Source: Candidatus Iainarchaeum sp. (lineage in GTDB: Archaea > Iainarchaeota > Iainarchaeia > Iainarchaeales > GCA-2688035). Taken from it: a stretch of 20,071 bases of DNA. Shown one piece after another: positions 1-7,243 of the stretch (the first letter of the stretch is position 1; each line of letters opens with the position of its first letter). A program made the translations under genes and the position numbers. Under the pieces are notes generated by a model, which saw nothing but the letters and a program-made list of their open reading frames with translations, did no database searches and was not told the origin of the DNA. The stretch lies in assembly GCA_016931555.1 (NCBI GenBank), contig JAFGEM010000118.1, forward strand, positions 1-20,071, written 5' to 3'.

Positions 1-1749
1 GTTTACATCTTGGGTCAAAGTTGGAAAGCTACCACTGCAGGTGTAGTTGTCCAGTGCTTGGGAGATAATGCTTGTTCCAACTGCCTTAACAGTATTGTAT
101 GATAATGCAAGAGCACTAATAGCAGCTGCAGCAAAATTAGAAGTGGAAACATTAAAATCAACAGAAACACTCCCACCATAATTTCCCACTGCAGGCGCAA
201 TAACATTAACATAAGGACTGTTTTGGTCTGCGTGATAGCCAATGCTTCTGTTGTAGTCAAGCCTGTTGTCTGGGCGCACTGTGCGCGCTTGGAAAAAGGA
301 GTCAGTTCCTATGCTTGAGTTTCCCCGCCCAGTTAACTGCGCCTGGCCGTACGAGTTTAATAAAAAGTTCCTGTCTGAATTGACGTCTACAGTGCTGTCG
401 TCTGCAAACGGCGTTGCACCAAGGTAAATGCTTGAACTGCCTTCTGTGTATCCTGTTGTGTTTGCGTCGTTTGCCCAGAAGGCATTGAAGTTTGAATCAA
501 TTGCTGCATTTGCCGCTGCTTCTTTGACTGCTGTTCCAGTGTTGTATGCAAAAATGTTGTTGTTGACATTTGTGATTTGAGAGCATGTGCCTGCGTCAAT
601 TGCTCCTCCGCTTCCAGAATTTGCGTTATTGTCAAAAAAGACATTGTTATATAGATTAGATATAGTGGCAGTTGAAACGCAATAGCCTATGAAGAGATTT
701 TCTACGTGAATTGCTCCCCCGTTGCCTGCAGAATTGTATTTGAAAATATTATTGTACATGTTTGTAATAGGGCCCCAGACAAAAATTCCCCCGCCCTCTG
801 AGCTTGGGTGTGCTGAAACATTATCTGCAATCAAATTGTCATAGAAATTTGTTATAGTGCCTGAACTATAAATTCCCGCAGCACCTGTAGAACCTGAATT
901 GCGGTTGCCCTTTATAGTGTTGCCAAAAAAATTTGTTATAGTGCCAGAATTCAGCTGAAGTCCAGCCGTTCGGGAAACAGTATTATCAATTATATTATTG
1001 TTATAAAAGTTTGTTACACTGCCAAAGACTGCAATTGCACCATCATTATTCCCAGAATTATTTTTTATTGTGTTATTGTAAAAATTTTCTATAGAGCCAG
1101 TGCTTTGTATTAGAATTCCTACGCCCCAAGCATTCAAATTACCTTGGTTTGCAAAAACAGTGTTGTTGTATACGCTTCCAATATTAGAATGGATAGATAT
1201 TCCCCCCCCATTATCGTTGTCAGGAATGTTGAAGTCATGGACATTGCAATCATGTATAGAGCCATAGTCTCTGCTTATTACTAAGCCATGCTCGCCATAA
1301 CCCAGGTTCAAATCAAATAAATCGTTTGCATCTGGCACTACTCCTGCAGAGGCAGATAAAAATATTGCTGTATTGTAGTCTCCCCATGTTGGGACTCCGT
1401 CACTCGCTCCAACTGCAGTGCCTACGCTGTTGTCGTCCGAGCTTGTAAAAATTATTTTATTTTCCTCTGTTCCCTGTGCCTTCAAAACTCCATTGTTTGT
1501 AATGTTCAGGAAAGTGTTTCCGTCTGAACTCGATTTAAGCTTTATAATTGTTCCCGGATTTAAAGTTAATTGACAGCCTTCAACATCAATGTTATTGTCA
1601 ACATTCAAATAGTATGTGTTGCCGTCAAAGAATGTTACATTTGCATCTCCTGTGTTGCAGATTGCGTCTGTATATGTTATAAGGGCTGCTGACACATTTA
1701 GTGCTGTGAAAATTAGCGCTATTCCCAGCAACAAAAATCCTTTATTCAT
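1..1749 (-). CDS. Secreted right-handed beta-helix repeat protein, 3' end outside window
   Basis: An uninterrupted frame of 583 codons starts at the ATG at 1749 and runs off the left edge without a stop, so the C-terminus is missing. It begins with a signal peptide (MNKGFLLLGIALIFTALNVS, then AA), so the protein is probably exported to the cell surface. Residues about 25-160 are a beta-rich region. Residues about 163-405 hold about nine short repeats of the type G-x-I-x-N-x-Y-N-N-x-I/F-x-x-N followed by a Gly-rich turn (G-G-A-I). This is the signature of parallel beta-helix (PbH1/NosD-like) surface proteins. After residue about 405 the sequence resembles the tail seen in 'choice-of-anchor' repeat proteins, then an Ig-like segment starting near NSPYVNVIAP. 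Function is unknown; adhesion, glycan binding or an S-layer-associated role would fit the family. The composition (Asn, Gly, Thr, Ser) differs strongly from the basic, compact genes upstream. Confidence 0.88.
   Translation of the reverse strand, partial: MNKGFLLLGIALIFTALNVSAALITYTDAICNTGDANVTFFDGNTYYLNVDNNIDVEGCQLTLNPGTIIKLKSSSDGNTFLNITNNGVLKAQGTEENKIIFTSSDDNSVGTAVGASDGVPTWGDYNTAIFLSASAGVVPDANDLFDLNLGYGEHGLVISRDYGSIHDCNVHDFNIPDNDNGGGISIHSNIGSVYNNTVFANQGNLNAWGVGILIQSTGSIENFYNNTIKNNSGNNDGAIAVFGSVTNFYNNNIIDNTVSRTAGLQLNSGTITNFFGNTIKGNRNSGSTGAAGIYSSGTITNFYDNLIADNVSAHPSSEGGGIFVWGPITNMYNNIFKYNSAGNGGAIHVENLFIGYCVSTATISNLYNNVFFDNNANSGSGGAIDAGTCSQITNVNNNIFAYNTGTAVKEAAANAAIDSNFNAFWANDANTTGYTEGSSSIYLGATPFADDSTVDVNSDRNFLLNSYGQAQLTGRGNSSIGTDSFFQARTVRPDNRLDYNRSIGYHADQNSPYVNVIAPAVGNYGGSVSVDFNVSTSNFAAAAISALALSYNTVKAVGTSIISQALDNYTCSGSFPTLTQDVN
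535..1263 (-). repeat. Tandem Asn-rich beta-helix repeats within the secreted protein gene
   Basis: About nine imperfect units of 24-35 codons. Examples of unit cores are GSIENFYNNTIKNN, GSVTNFYNNNIIDN, GTITNFFGNTIKGN, GTITNFYDNLIADN, PITNMYNNIFKYN, ATISNLYNNVFFDN and QITNVNNNIFAYN. Each is followed by a variable Gly/Ser linker ending in G-G-A-I or similar. At DNA level the ACTATAACAAATTT-like segment recurs, so the repeats probably grew by duplication, but they have diverged and no two units are identical. The spacing fits one beta-helix coil per unit. Confidence 0.8.
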
Positions 1750-1770
1750 GTTTTATAGTAGGGCTTTGTA

Positions 1771-1780
1771 GTTTAAAAAC
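1771..1780 (-). promoter_or_regulatory. TATA-box promoter of the beta-helix gene, probably leaderless
   Basis: On the minus strand an 11-A tract and GG (BRE-like purines) lead directly into GTTTTTAAAC. The centre of this box is about 26 nt upstream of the ATG at 1749, the usual archaeal distance from TATA to transcription start. No Shine-Dalgarno sequence precedes the ATG (the bases before it are TATAAAAC). The transcript therefore likely begins at or within a few bases of the start codon. Confidence 0.6.
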
Positions 1781-1820
1781 CTTTTTTTTTTTGAAAAAGT
1801 AGCCTTTAATTGGCATTGCT

Positions 1821-2567
1821 TTATTCGTCGTCTGCGAATAACGTTGCTTTGGGCATTACTACGAATCCCTGTTTTCCCATGAGCTTGTATGGCACAAGTT
1901 TTTTTACATGCGCAGAGCTTCTAAGTTTAAGTATTTCAAGTGCGTTGTATCTTTGCCCGCTTTTCGATTTTACATTGTAGAGGACTATTACACCGTCTGC
2001 CAAAAATTCTTCAATTCCTTCCCTGCTGTAGATTTCGGGGTTTTGCGTGGTTTCAGTAATAATCAGGTTTACTGAATTGAAACCTGCCATTTGGTCGAAT
2101 AAGTGCTTCAAATATCTTCTGTATCCTTCCTCGTCATTTGAGAATGCAATGCTCAGTGCGCTCAGCGAGTCAACTACAATTCTGTCGGGCTTGAAGTCAA
2201 AGTCGAATGTTTTGTCGTCAGTAATTTTTTTGTTTGAATTTTTCTTTAACGCGACTTCGACTACGCGTGCAATGCGCATTGCGTCTCTTTCAACAATCAC
2301 GAGTTTTTTTTGTTTTTCCAATTGGGGTATTCCCCATTCATAATTGTCTTCAAGATTTTCCCGGATTTTTTCAGCGGATTCCTCGAATGTGAGGTAAAGG
2401 CATTTTTCCCCTTCTTTGGCAGAATTAATGAGGGAGTTCATGCAGAATGTTGTTTTTCCTGTTCCAGTGCCTCCTGAAACCAGGATATTGTCTCCTGAGC
2501 GGAAGCCCTGTTTCTCAATGAGGACGTCAAATCCGTGCACTCTTACTGGAAGAAATTTTTTTGCCAT
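1821..2567 (-). CDS. Single-domain KaiC/RAD55-family ATPase
   Basis: A 248-residue RecA-fold ATPase. Walker A is GGTGTGKTT at residues 32-40. The adjacent glutamate pair in LTFEES (residues 62-63) is the catalytic pair typical of KaiC. Walker B is VVDS at 131-134, followed by the SALS segment. The C-terminal part (ITETTQ, then a stretch with GVIVLYN and the LKLRSSAH segment) matches the ATP/DNA-sensing end of the family. The length is that of one KaiC domain, not the two-domain cyanobacterial clock protein. Archaeal members of this family are cytosolic ATPases, many of unknown role; FlaH/ArlH of the archaellum is a relative. It follows two membrane-protein genes, with 38 nt between it and the nearer one, and may be cotranscribed with them, so its partner could be their cytoplasmic tails. 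That link is inference. The ATG is preceded by a weak AAGG just 2 nt away. Confidence 0.93.
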   Translation of the reverse strand: MAKKFLPVRVHGFDVLIEKQGFRSGDNILVSGGTGTGKTTFCMNSLINSAKEGEKCLYLTFEESAEKIRENLEDNYEWGIPQLEKQKKLVIVERDAMRIARVVEVALKKNSNKKITDDKTFDFDFKPDRIVVDSLSALSIAFSNDEEGYRRYLKHLFDQMAGFNSVNLIITETTQNPEIYSREGIEEFLADGVIVLYNVKSKSGQRYNALEILKLRSSAHVKKLVPYKLMGKQGFVVMPKATLFADDE

Positions 2568-2605
2568 AACCTTAAACCTGTTTTTATGTTGTTCAAACTT
2601 GTTTT

Positions 2606-3841
2606 TTAACCTTTTCTTTTTACTTCGTTAAGTTCTTCCTTGTATTTTTGCATTGTTTGCTCAAAAGTTTTTCTGTCTGTAGAGCTGTTCTTGTAAAAAC
2701 TGTCTTCCAATTGTTTCATCTGCATTTTTAATTCTCTAATTTTTTCTGACCTGCCTTTAATGCATTTTCTTAATTTGTACTGCCAAAAAATTCCCGCGCA
2801 CAAAACAATTGCACCCAGTATAACGAGAACAATGTTTAGCAGGTTTTTTTGCCAGAAGTTTTGCTCAAAGCCAACAACTTTTATTGTAATTGTTTTTGTG
2901 CCCGTATTCCCAAAATCATCGTAGGCGTTTATTTTCATTTCAAAGGAATCTTTGCCCAAGCCAGACAAATACTCTTCAGTGGGAGTGAAAACAGCAGTGT
3001 AGCCGGATTCGGACTTTTCCAGCTCTATTTCGCTGCCGAGCAATTGGACAAAGACAGTGCAGTTTTCCACTGCCTTGCCAGTTTCATATTTAGGCACAAC
3101 AAGAATTTCTATTGGCTGTTCAACCCGCGCCTCCAAAAGGCTTGGCTTTGCAATTTCCAATTCTATTTGCGGGTTTGAAATATTCCAGGTTAGCTTTCTT
3201 TCCCCTCCATATTTTTCAGTGCCTGAAACAATATATTCCGCGGTTATAACAATGTCATAGTTTCCTTTGCGCATTTCAACCGGCAATTCTAACTGCCCTG
3301 AATAAATTCCGTTTCCCTTGCTTTCCAGCAAAATCTTTCCTTTAATGGGATTCCAGGCGTAAACAGTTGCGCGTTCAACAGGGTTTCCGGCATCTGTAAC
3401 AGCAACTGAAACAGTTACATCTTCTGTTGCAATAAAATTTGTTTTAGAGGGGCTGTTCACTGTTATAAGGTAGAATGCTGATTCCTCTGATTGGGTTACT
3501 GTAAAGCTTGCCTCTTCGCTTCTTAAGCTGTCCTCAGCAATAATTTTCCAGTTTCCGCTGGGATCTGAAAAACCAAGTTCATATTCGTAAGGAAACATGT
3601 AATCCGTTGTTTTTTCTTCCTCTTTTACAAGAACATCTTCCCAGAATAATTTTATTTTAGCGCGCCCTTCTTCTGAATGCACTGTTGCGCTTATGGTCTC
3701 TCCTTTTGCAAACGAATCCGAGCCTGTCCAGACAGCAAGAGAGGGCAAAGGCATTGTTGCCTCGTCCTCTGCATGTGCAATTGAAAACACAAGCAATAGG
3801 AAGAATGCAATTACAAAAACCCAAATCTTATTTTTTCCCAT
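2606..3841 (-). CDS. Membrane-anchored Ig-like domain protein with cytoplasmic coiled coil
   Basis: A 411-residue protein of unknown function. Residues 1-24 form a signal peptide with a hydrophobic core (FVIAFFLLLVFSIAHA). Residues about 30-325 are beta-strand-rich and read as two or three Ig-like or macroglobulin-like domains (for example VSVAVTDAGNPVERATVYAW, a pattern common in archaeal surface proteins). One membrane helix lies at about 334-354 (NIVLVILGAIVLCAGIF), followed by a Lys/Glu-rich coiled coil to the end (residues about 360-411). Expected topology is ectodomain outside and coiled coil in the cytosol. Its start lies inside the 3' end of the upstream gene (14-nt overlap), with GAGG eight bases before the ATG, so the two are translationally linked. 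It has the same layout as that upstream protein and is probably a distant tandem paralogue. It could be part of a cell-envelope complex or a sensor. Confidence 0.85.
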   Translation of the reverse strand: MGKNKIWVFVIAFFLLLVFSIAHAEDEATMPLPSLAVWTGSDSFAKGETISATVHSEEGRAKIKLFWEDVLVKEEEKTTDYMFPYEYELGFSDPSGNWKIIAEDSLRSEEASFTVTQSEESAFYLITVNSPSKTNFIATEDVTVSVAVTDAGNPVERATVYAWNPIKGKILLESKGNGIYSGQLELPVEMRKGNYDIVITAEYIVSGTEKYGGERKLTWNISNPQIELEIAKPSLLEARVEQPIEILVVPKYETGKAVENCTVFVQLLGSEIELEKSESGYTAVFTPTEEYLSGLGKDSFEMKINAYDDFGNTGTKTITIKVVGFEQNFWQKNLLNIVLVILGAIVLCAGIFWQYKLRKCIKGRSEKIRELKMQMKQLEDSFYKNSSTDRKTFEQTMQKYKEELNEVKRKG

Positions 3842-5474
3842 TTTTTGCGCCCTCTTTTTTTTCTATCCTGTTTTTGAGTTTTATTATTTCGCCGTTGTAT
3901 TTTGTTGCAAACTTGTTGAATTCTTCGCGGGAAATTTTTCCCGCAACATATTCTTTTTCATTTTTCGCAAGCAGTGCCTCTGTGGCAGCCAGTTGCCTTT
4001 TCAGTCTCCGCATTTCCAATATTGCTTTAATTTGCTTGCGCAGCAAAAAGCCGATTACTGCGAGTATTAAAATGGCCGTTAATATAAAGTGCCAGTATTC
4101 TCGGAGATAATGCATGAATGAAATGCCCTGGACTGATATTTGTGTTTGTAATTTTGCTGGGTTGCCGCTGGAGTCTGAAAAATTGATTGCAAAGTCGATT
4201 GTTGAATCGCTTTCCTTTACAATGTATTCCATTGAATAAATTCCGCCCCCCTCTGAAAAAAGTTCCACTTCGTTTCCATTGATTTTTGCCGGAACCTTGT
4301 CCAAAGAAACCGGCAGCCCATTCTCGTAAAACATTCTTACTGTGAAAATAATGGTTTCCCCTATCTGGGCCTGATTTGATTTTGGCTCAAGAAGCTCTGT
4401 TGTAATCCCGATTTCCTTTATGTTAAGGGAAACATTCATGTCTCCGCTTTTAACTAGCCCGTCTTTGCTTGCGCTTGCCCTGACAAAAAAAATCTGTTTT
4501 CCTGCGGGCATTGAAACAGGGATTTTTGTTGCAACATAGAACACATTGGATTCGTGCCTGTCAAAAGCAAGTTTTTCTCCCAATGGGGTTTCAAGTTCAA
4601 TGCTTGCCTCGTTAATCTCATTTCCCTGGTCGTCAAAAACCTTTACAAGCAGTACTAGATCATCCCCGCGCCTGTAAAAAAGCAAGGGCTCCTCTACTAC
4701 TTCTATTTCTAAAAAAGATTTGTCGCTTGGGTCCTTTACCTCAAATGTTCTTGTTATTGTGCCGCTGTTATTGTAATCATCAGCCGCTGCAAAGCTCGAT
4801 GTCCAATTTCCCGTAGCATCTATTAATGAAGTGTGGAGATTTGCTGAAAAAAATCCTGTTTCGTCTGTTTCTATTGGAATAACATACTCTTTTTCTGCAC
4901 CGTCTTTTACTGTCAGCTCAAGGCTTGTTTCTATTGGCGTGGCTCTTCTTGCAATGCTTCCCGAAAAATTTATTTCGTCGCCGAGATAATAGTTTGGCTT
5001 GTCTGTTTTCAGGTTTAAATTGAGGTCATTGTTGATTATTATTTCTATTCTGTCCAATTTTGTGGAGTGGCCTCTTTTCGTGTAAATAAAAATTGGCTTG
5101 ATAAAGGGACCATCGTTTGAATTGATCTGGAAGCTATTTGCGTATATCCCGTCTTTCCATTTTTCATCTTCATGGTCTCCATCGTCTCTCAAAATAATGT
5201 TTCCAAAGAAACCATAGGAGTTTATTATTTCCAAATCCGTTCCTTTTTCGCCGTCAACAAGTGCCTGTATTTTCACTAACACTGGTTCCCCACGGTAGAA
5301 TATTTGGCCGGGCACTGGAGAAAGAACATTAATTTCAAGTATTGGTTCTGTTGGGCAGTCGCCTGGGCATGTGCTGGGCTCTCCGCTTTCACACTGCCCA
5401 TTGCCGCATTCTGCCATAGCAAAAGGAACCATCAGGCATATGGCTAATATTATTAGAAATTTCCCTGAAAACAT
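3828..5474 (-). CDS. Membrane-anchored multi-Ig protein with Cys motif and cytoplasmic coiled coil
   Basis: A 548-residue protein of unknown function. A signal peptide (residues 1-21, ending AMAE) is followed by CGNGQCESGEPSTCPGDC at 23-40. This four-cysteine motif is found just after the signal peptide, or between domains, in many exported prokaryotic proteins and probably forms two disulfides outside the cell. Residues about 45-450 are several Ig-like domains; the first contains a DDGDHEDEKWKDGIY stretch suggestive of Ca2+ binding. A single membrane helix at about 462-480 is followed by a basic, charged coiled coil; within it, AGKISREEFNKF resembles short C-terminal oligomerisation motifs. 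It is the first gene of a likely three-gene unit with the overlapping Ig protein and the KaiC-like ATPase. The ATG has only a weak AGAAG in front of it. Confidence 0.86.
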   Translation of the reverse strand: MFSGKFLIILAICLMVPFAMAECGNGQCESGEPSTCPGDCPTEPILEINVLSPVPGQIFYRGEPVLVKIQALVDGEKGTDLEIINSYGFFGNIILRDDGDHEDEKWKDGIYANSFQINSNDGPFIKPIFIYTKRGHSTKLDRIEIIINNDLNLNLKTDKPNYYLGDEINFSGSIARRATPIETSLELTVKDGAEKEYVIPIETDETGFFSANLHTSLIDATGNWTSSFAAADDYNNSGTITRTFEVKDPSDKSFLEIEVVEEPLLFYRRGDDLVLLVKVFDDQGNEINEASIELETPLGEKLAFDRHESNVFYVATKIPVSMPAGKQIFFVRASASKDGLVKSGDMNVSLNIKEIGITTELLEPKSNQAQIGETIIFTVRMFYENGLPVSLDKVPAKINGNEVELFSEGGGIYSMEYIVKESDSTIDFAINFSDSSGNPAKLQTQISVQGISFMHYLREYWHFILTAILILAVIGFLLRKQIKAILEMRRLKRQLAATEALLAKNEKEYVAGKISREEFNKFATKYNGEIIKLKNRIEKKEGAKNGKK

Positions 5475-5497
5475 CTTCTAATATATGGCAAAAGTAG

Positions 5498-5509
5498 AAT
5501 AAAAAAGTA
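5498..5509 (-). promoter_or_regulatory. Candidate TATA box for the Ig-protein/KaiC unit
   Basis: In the 56 nt between the rps10 stop and the ATG at 5474, the minus strand carries ACTTTTTTATTC centred about 29 nt upstream of the ATG. This would place the transcription start only a few bases before the start codon. The same T-run could also terminate rps10 transcription. A second AT box (CATATATTAG) lies too close to the ATG to serve. Confidence 0.35.
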
Positions 5510-5530
5510 ACTCTTTTGCGGAATCTGCTT

Positions 5531-5839
5531 TTATTCCTTGAGTTCTATTTCAAGGTGCACTGCTTCAGGGACCTCTACTCTCATTATTCTGCGCAGTGTC
5601 CTTTCATCTGCCTCAATGTCAAGAATTCGCTTGTGAATGCGAAGCTGCCAGTGCTCATAGCTTTCTGTTCCGCCGCCGCATGGCGATTTCCTTGTCGGCA
5701 CAACAAGCTTTTTTGTTGGAAGGGGAATTGCTCCGGAATGCTTTACTCCGGTTCTTTCGGCAACATCCAGAATCTGGTTGCAGATTTCTGTAAGCTGCTT
5801 AAAATCAGGGCTAGTCAATTTTATCCTTGCTTTTTGCAT
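5531..5839 (-). CDS. rps10: Ribosomal protein uS10 (S10)
   Basis: Small-subunit ribosomal protein S10, 102 residues from the chosen start. It lies in the 30S head and in bacteria doubles as NusE. Diagnostic segments are ARIKLTSPD at the N-terminus, GAIPLPTKKLVVPTRKSP in the middle and YEHWQLRIHKR towards the end. The frame is open further upstream, but the extra residues are hydrophobic, unlike any S10, and derive from the intergenic T-rich region. I place the start at the ATG at 5839 because GAGGT (5847-5851) lies exactly 7 nt upstream; the ATG at 5845 overlaps that spacer and would add only Met-Gly. It is the last gene of the cluster, in its usual place after EF-1A, but separated from it by 82 nt with a strong stem-loop. 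Confidence 0.95.
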   Translation of the reverse strand: MQKARIKLTSPDFKQLTEICNQILDVAERTGVKHSGAIPLPTKKLVVPTRKSPCGGGTESYEHWQLRIHKRILDIEADERTLRRIMRVEVPEAVHLEIELKE

Positions 5840-5846
5840 TCCCATT

Positions 5847-5851
5847 ACCTC
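5847..5851 (-). promoter_or_regulatory. Shine-Dalgarno of rps10, decides the start
   Basis: GAGGT with a 7-nt spacer (AATGGGA) to the ATG at 5839. The spacer itself contains another in-frame ATG at 5845, too close to the GAGGT to be favoured. EF-1A has the same arrangement. Confidence 0.65.
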
Positions 5852-5856
5852 AACAA

Positions 5857-5900
5857 AATAAAAATAAAGGGGAAAAGGAAGTAAAAACAGCTTTACTTCC
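5857..5900 (-). terminator. Stem-loop plus T-rich tail between EF-1A and rps10
   Basis: A perfect 9-bp inverted repeat, GGAAGTAAA / TTTACTTCC, with a 6-nt loop (5877-5900). On the minus strand it is followed by TTTTCCCC and a T-rich run (TTTATTTTTATTTT). This looks like an intrinsic terminator or attenuator placed 21 nt after the EF-1A stop. Archaeal RNA polymerase terminates on T-runs without needing a hairpin, so the stem may instead protect the 3' end or be a processing site. Confidence 0.55.
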
Positions 5901-5921
5901 AAATTTACACAGTTTTTTGCA

Positions 5922-7187
5922 TTACCTTGGCGTAATACTCAAGATTATGCCTGCTGCAACTGTTTGTCCCATGTCTCTGATTGCAAATCTTCCGAGCTGA
6001 GGGAATTTCTTGTATTCTTCCACTACAACTGGCTTTGTTGGGACTATTTTGACTATTGCTGCGTCTCCTGTCTTCAAGAACTTTGGATTCTCTTCCTTTA
6101 CCTGCCCTGTCTTTGGGTCAAGTTTCTTTTGAATCTCTGTTAGGGAACAGGACAGCTGTGCTGTGTGCATATGGAACACTGGAGTGTAGCCAACTGGTAT
6201 TGCTGTTGGGTGGTTCAATACCACTATTTGTGCAATGAACTCTTTTGCAACAGTTGGCGGATCCTTTTCATGCCCCATTACATCTCCGCGGGCAACCTGT
6301 TCTTTGCTGATTCCTCTCAGGTTAATTCCTACATTGTCTCCGGGTTTTGCCTCTTTAAGCTGCTCGTGGTGCATTTCAATTGTTTTTACCTCTGCCTTTA
6401 CTCCTGGAGGGTTGATTATTATTTTGTCTCCGGGTTTGAGGACACCGGTTTCAACTCTTCCAACAGGAACTGTTCCAACGCCTTTGATGTTATAAACATC
6501 TTGGATTGGAAGCCTTAGTGCTTTGTCTGTTGGCGGTGTTGGTGCTATAAAATCATCCAAAACTTCTAACAGTGTGGGTCCGTTGTACCACTTTGTTTTG
6601 TCGGATTTCTTTGCTACGTTGTCTCCTACCCAGGCAGATATTGGAACGAATTGTATGTTGTCTGTTTTGTATCCAACGCTTCCGAGAAGCTTTGTCATGT
6701 CTTCTTTGACCTGCTTGTATTTTGCTTCGTCGTAGTTGACTTCGTCCATTTTGTTTACTGCGATTACAACCTGTTTTAGGCCCATTACCTGTGCCAAGAA
6801 CGCGTGTTCTTTTGTTTGTGGTTGTACGCCTTCTTTTGCTGCAACAACAATTACTGCGGCATCAGCCTGGCTAGTGCCAGTAATCATGTTTTTTACGAAG
6901 TCTCTGTGTCCTGGGGCGTCAATTATTGTAAAGTATTTCTTTTTTCCCTCAAATTTTTTGTATGCTACGTCTATTGTTACGCCTCTTTCCCTTTCTTCTT
7001 TTAGCTTGTCCATTACAAAGGCAAATGCAAATGTTCCTTTGCCCAAACCTTCTGCTTCTGCCTTTATTTTTCTGTATTCCTGTTCTGAAAGGGAACCTGA
7101 GTCGTATAACAGCCTTCCAACAGTAGTTGATTTACCGTGGTCGACGTGACCAATGAAAACTAAATTCAAGTGTGGCTTTTCTGCCAT
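5922..7187 (-). CDS. tuf: Translation elongation factor 1A (EF-1A, aEF-Tu)
   Basis: GTPase that brings aminoacyl-tRNA to the ribosomal A site; 421 residues from the chosen start, close to the archaeal norm of about 420-435. The G motifs are intact: GHVDHGKS (residues 13-20), the switch-I threonine in RGVTID (Thr71), DAPGH (90-94) and NKMD (145-148). It ends in the domain-3 segment RDMGQTVAAGIILSI. The frame is open for 30 more codons upstream, but those residues do not resemble EF-1A. The ATG at 7187 has GGAGGT (7195-7200) 7 nt upstream and gives the family N-terminus (MAEKPHLNLVFIGHVDHGKS). It lies between the acidic ORF and rps10. The roughly 220-nt gap before it holds candidate promoters and a hairpin, so it probably has its own promoter, as expected for such an abundant protein. 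Confidence 0.97.
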   Translation of the reverse strand: MAEKPHLNLVFIGHVDHGKSTTVGRLLYDSGSLSEQEYRKIKAEAEGLGKGTFAFAFVMDKLKEERERGVTIDVAYKKFEGKKKYFTIIDAPGHRDFVKNMITGTSQADAAVIVVAAKEGVQPQTKEHAFLAQVMGLKQVVIAVNKMDEVNYDEAKYKQVKEDMTKLLGSVGYKTDNIQFVPISAWVGDNVAKKSDKTKWYNGPTLLEVLDDFIAPTPPTDKALRLPIQDVYNIKGVGTVPVGRVETGVLKPGDKIIINPPGVKAEVKTIEMHHEQLKEAKPGDNVGINLRGISKEQVARGDVMGHEKDPPTVAKEFIAQIVVLNHPTAIPVGYTPVFHMHTAQLSCSLTEIQKKLDPKTGQVKEENPKFLKTGDAAIVKIVPTKPVVVEEYKKFPQLGRFAIRDMGQTVAAGIILSITPR

Positions 7188-7194
7188 TTCCATT

Positions 7195-7200
7195 ACCTCC
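7195..7200 (-). promoter_or_regulatory. Strong Shine-Dalgarno of EF-1A
   Basis: GGAGGT, the best ribosome binding site in the window, 7 nt before the ATG at 7187. The spacer AATGGAA contains a second in-frame ATG at 7193 that is too close to be used efficiently. Confidence 0.75.
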
Positions 7201-7215
7201 AATGAAAATTCGCCA

Positions 7216-7240
7216 CCAATTCTTTTAAGGGAAAAATTGG
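7216..7240 (-). promoter_or_regulatory. Inverted repeat in the EF-1A leader
   Basis: The ends CCAATT and AATTGG pair over 6 bp, with a further T/A pairing after one mismatch, around a purine/pyrimidine loop. It ends 15 nt upstream of the GGAGGT. It could be a leader hairpin or a dyad operator; nothing in the sequence decides which. Confidence 0.35.
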
Positions 7241-7243
7241 AAA

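Noticed and set aside
15..644. Two short open frames on the minus strand with ATG starts (15-260 and 387-644)
   Set aside because: They lie in other frames of the same strand as the long beta-helix reading frame, are Leu- or Gln/Thr-rich without family features, and are shadows of it.
535..1263. CRISPR-like or satellite array
   Set aside because: The repeats are diverged, in frame and protein-level; no constant repeat with unique spacers is present.
1782..1792. T11 homopolymer as a mobile-element or assembly scar
   Set aside because: On the minus strand it is an A-tract directly before a TATA box, which fits a promoter element; no target duplication or inverted repeats flank it.
5840..5902. 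N-terminal extension of S10 with a hydrophobic stretch
   Set aside because: It translates the T-rich tail of the stem-loop, has no ribosome binding site, and S10 proteins begin at the conserved ARIKL region.
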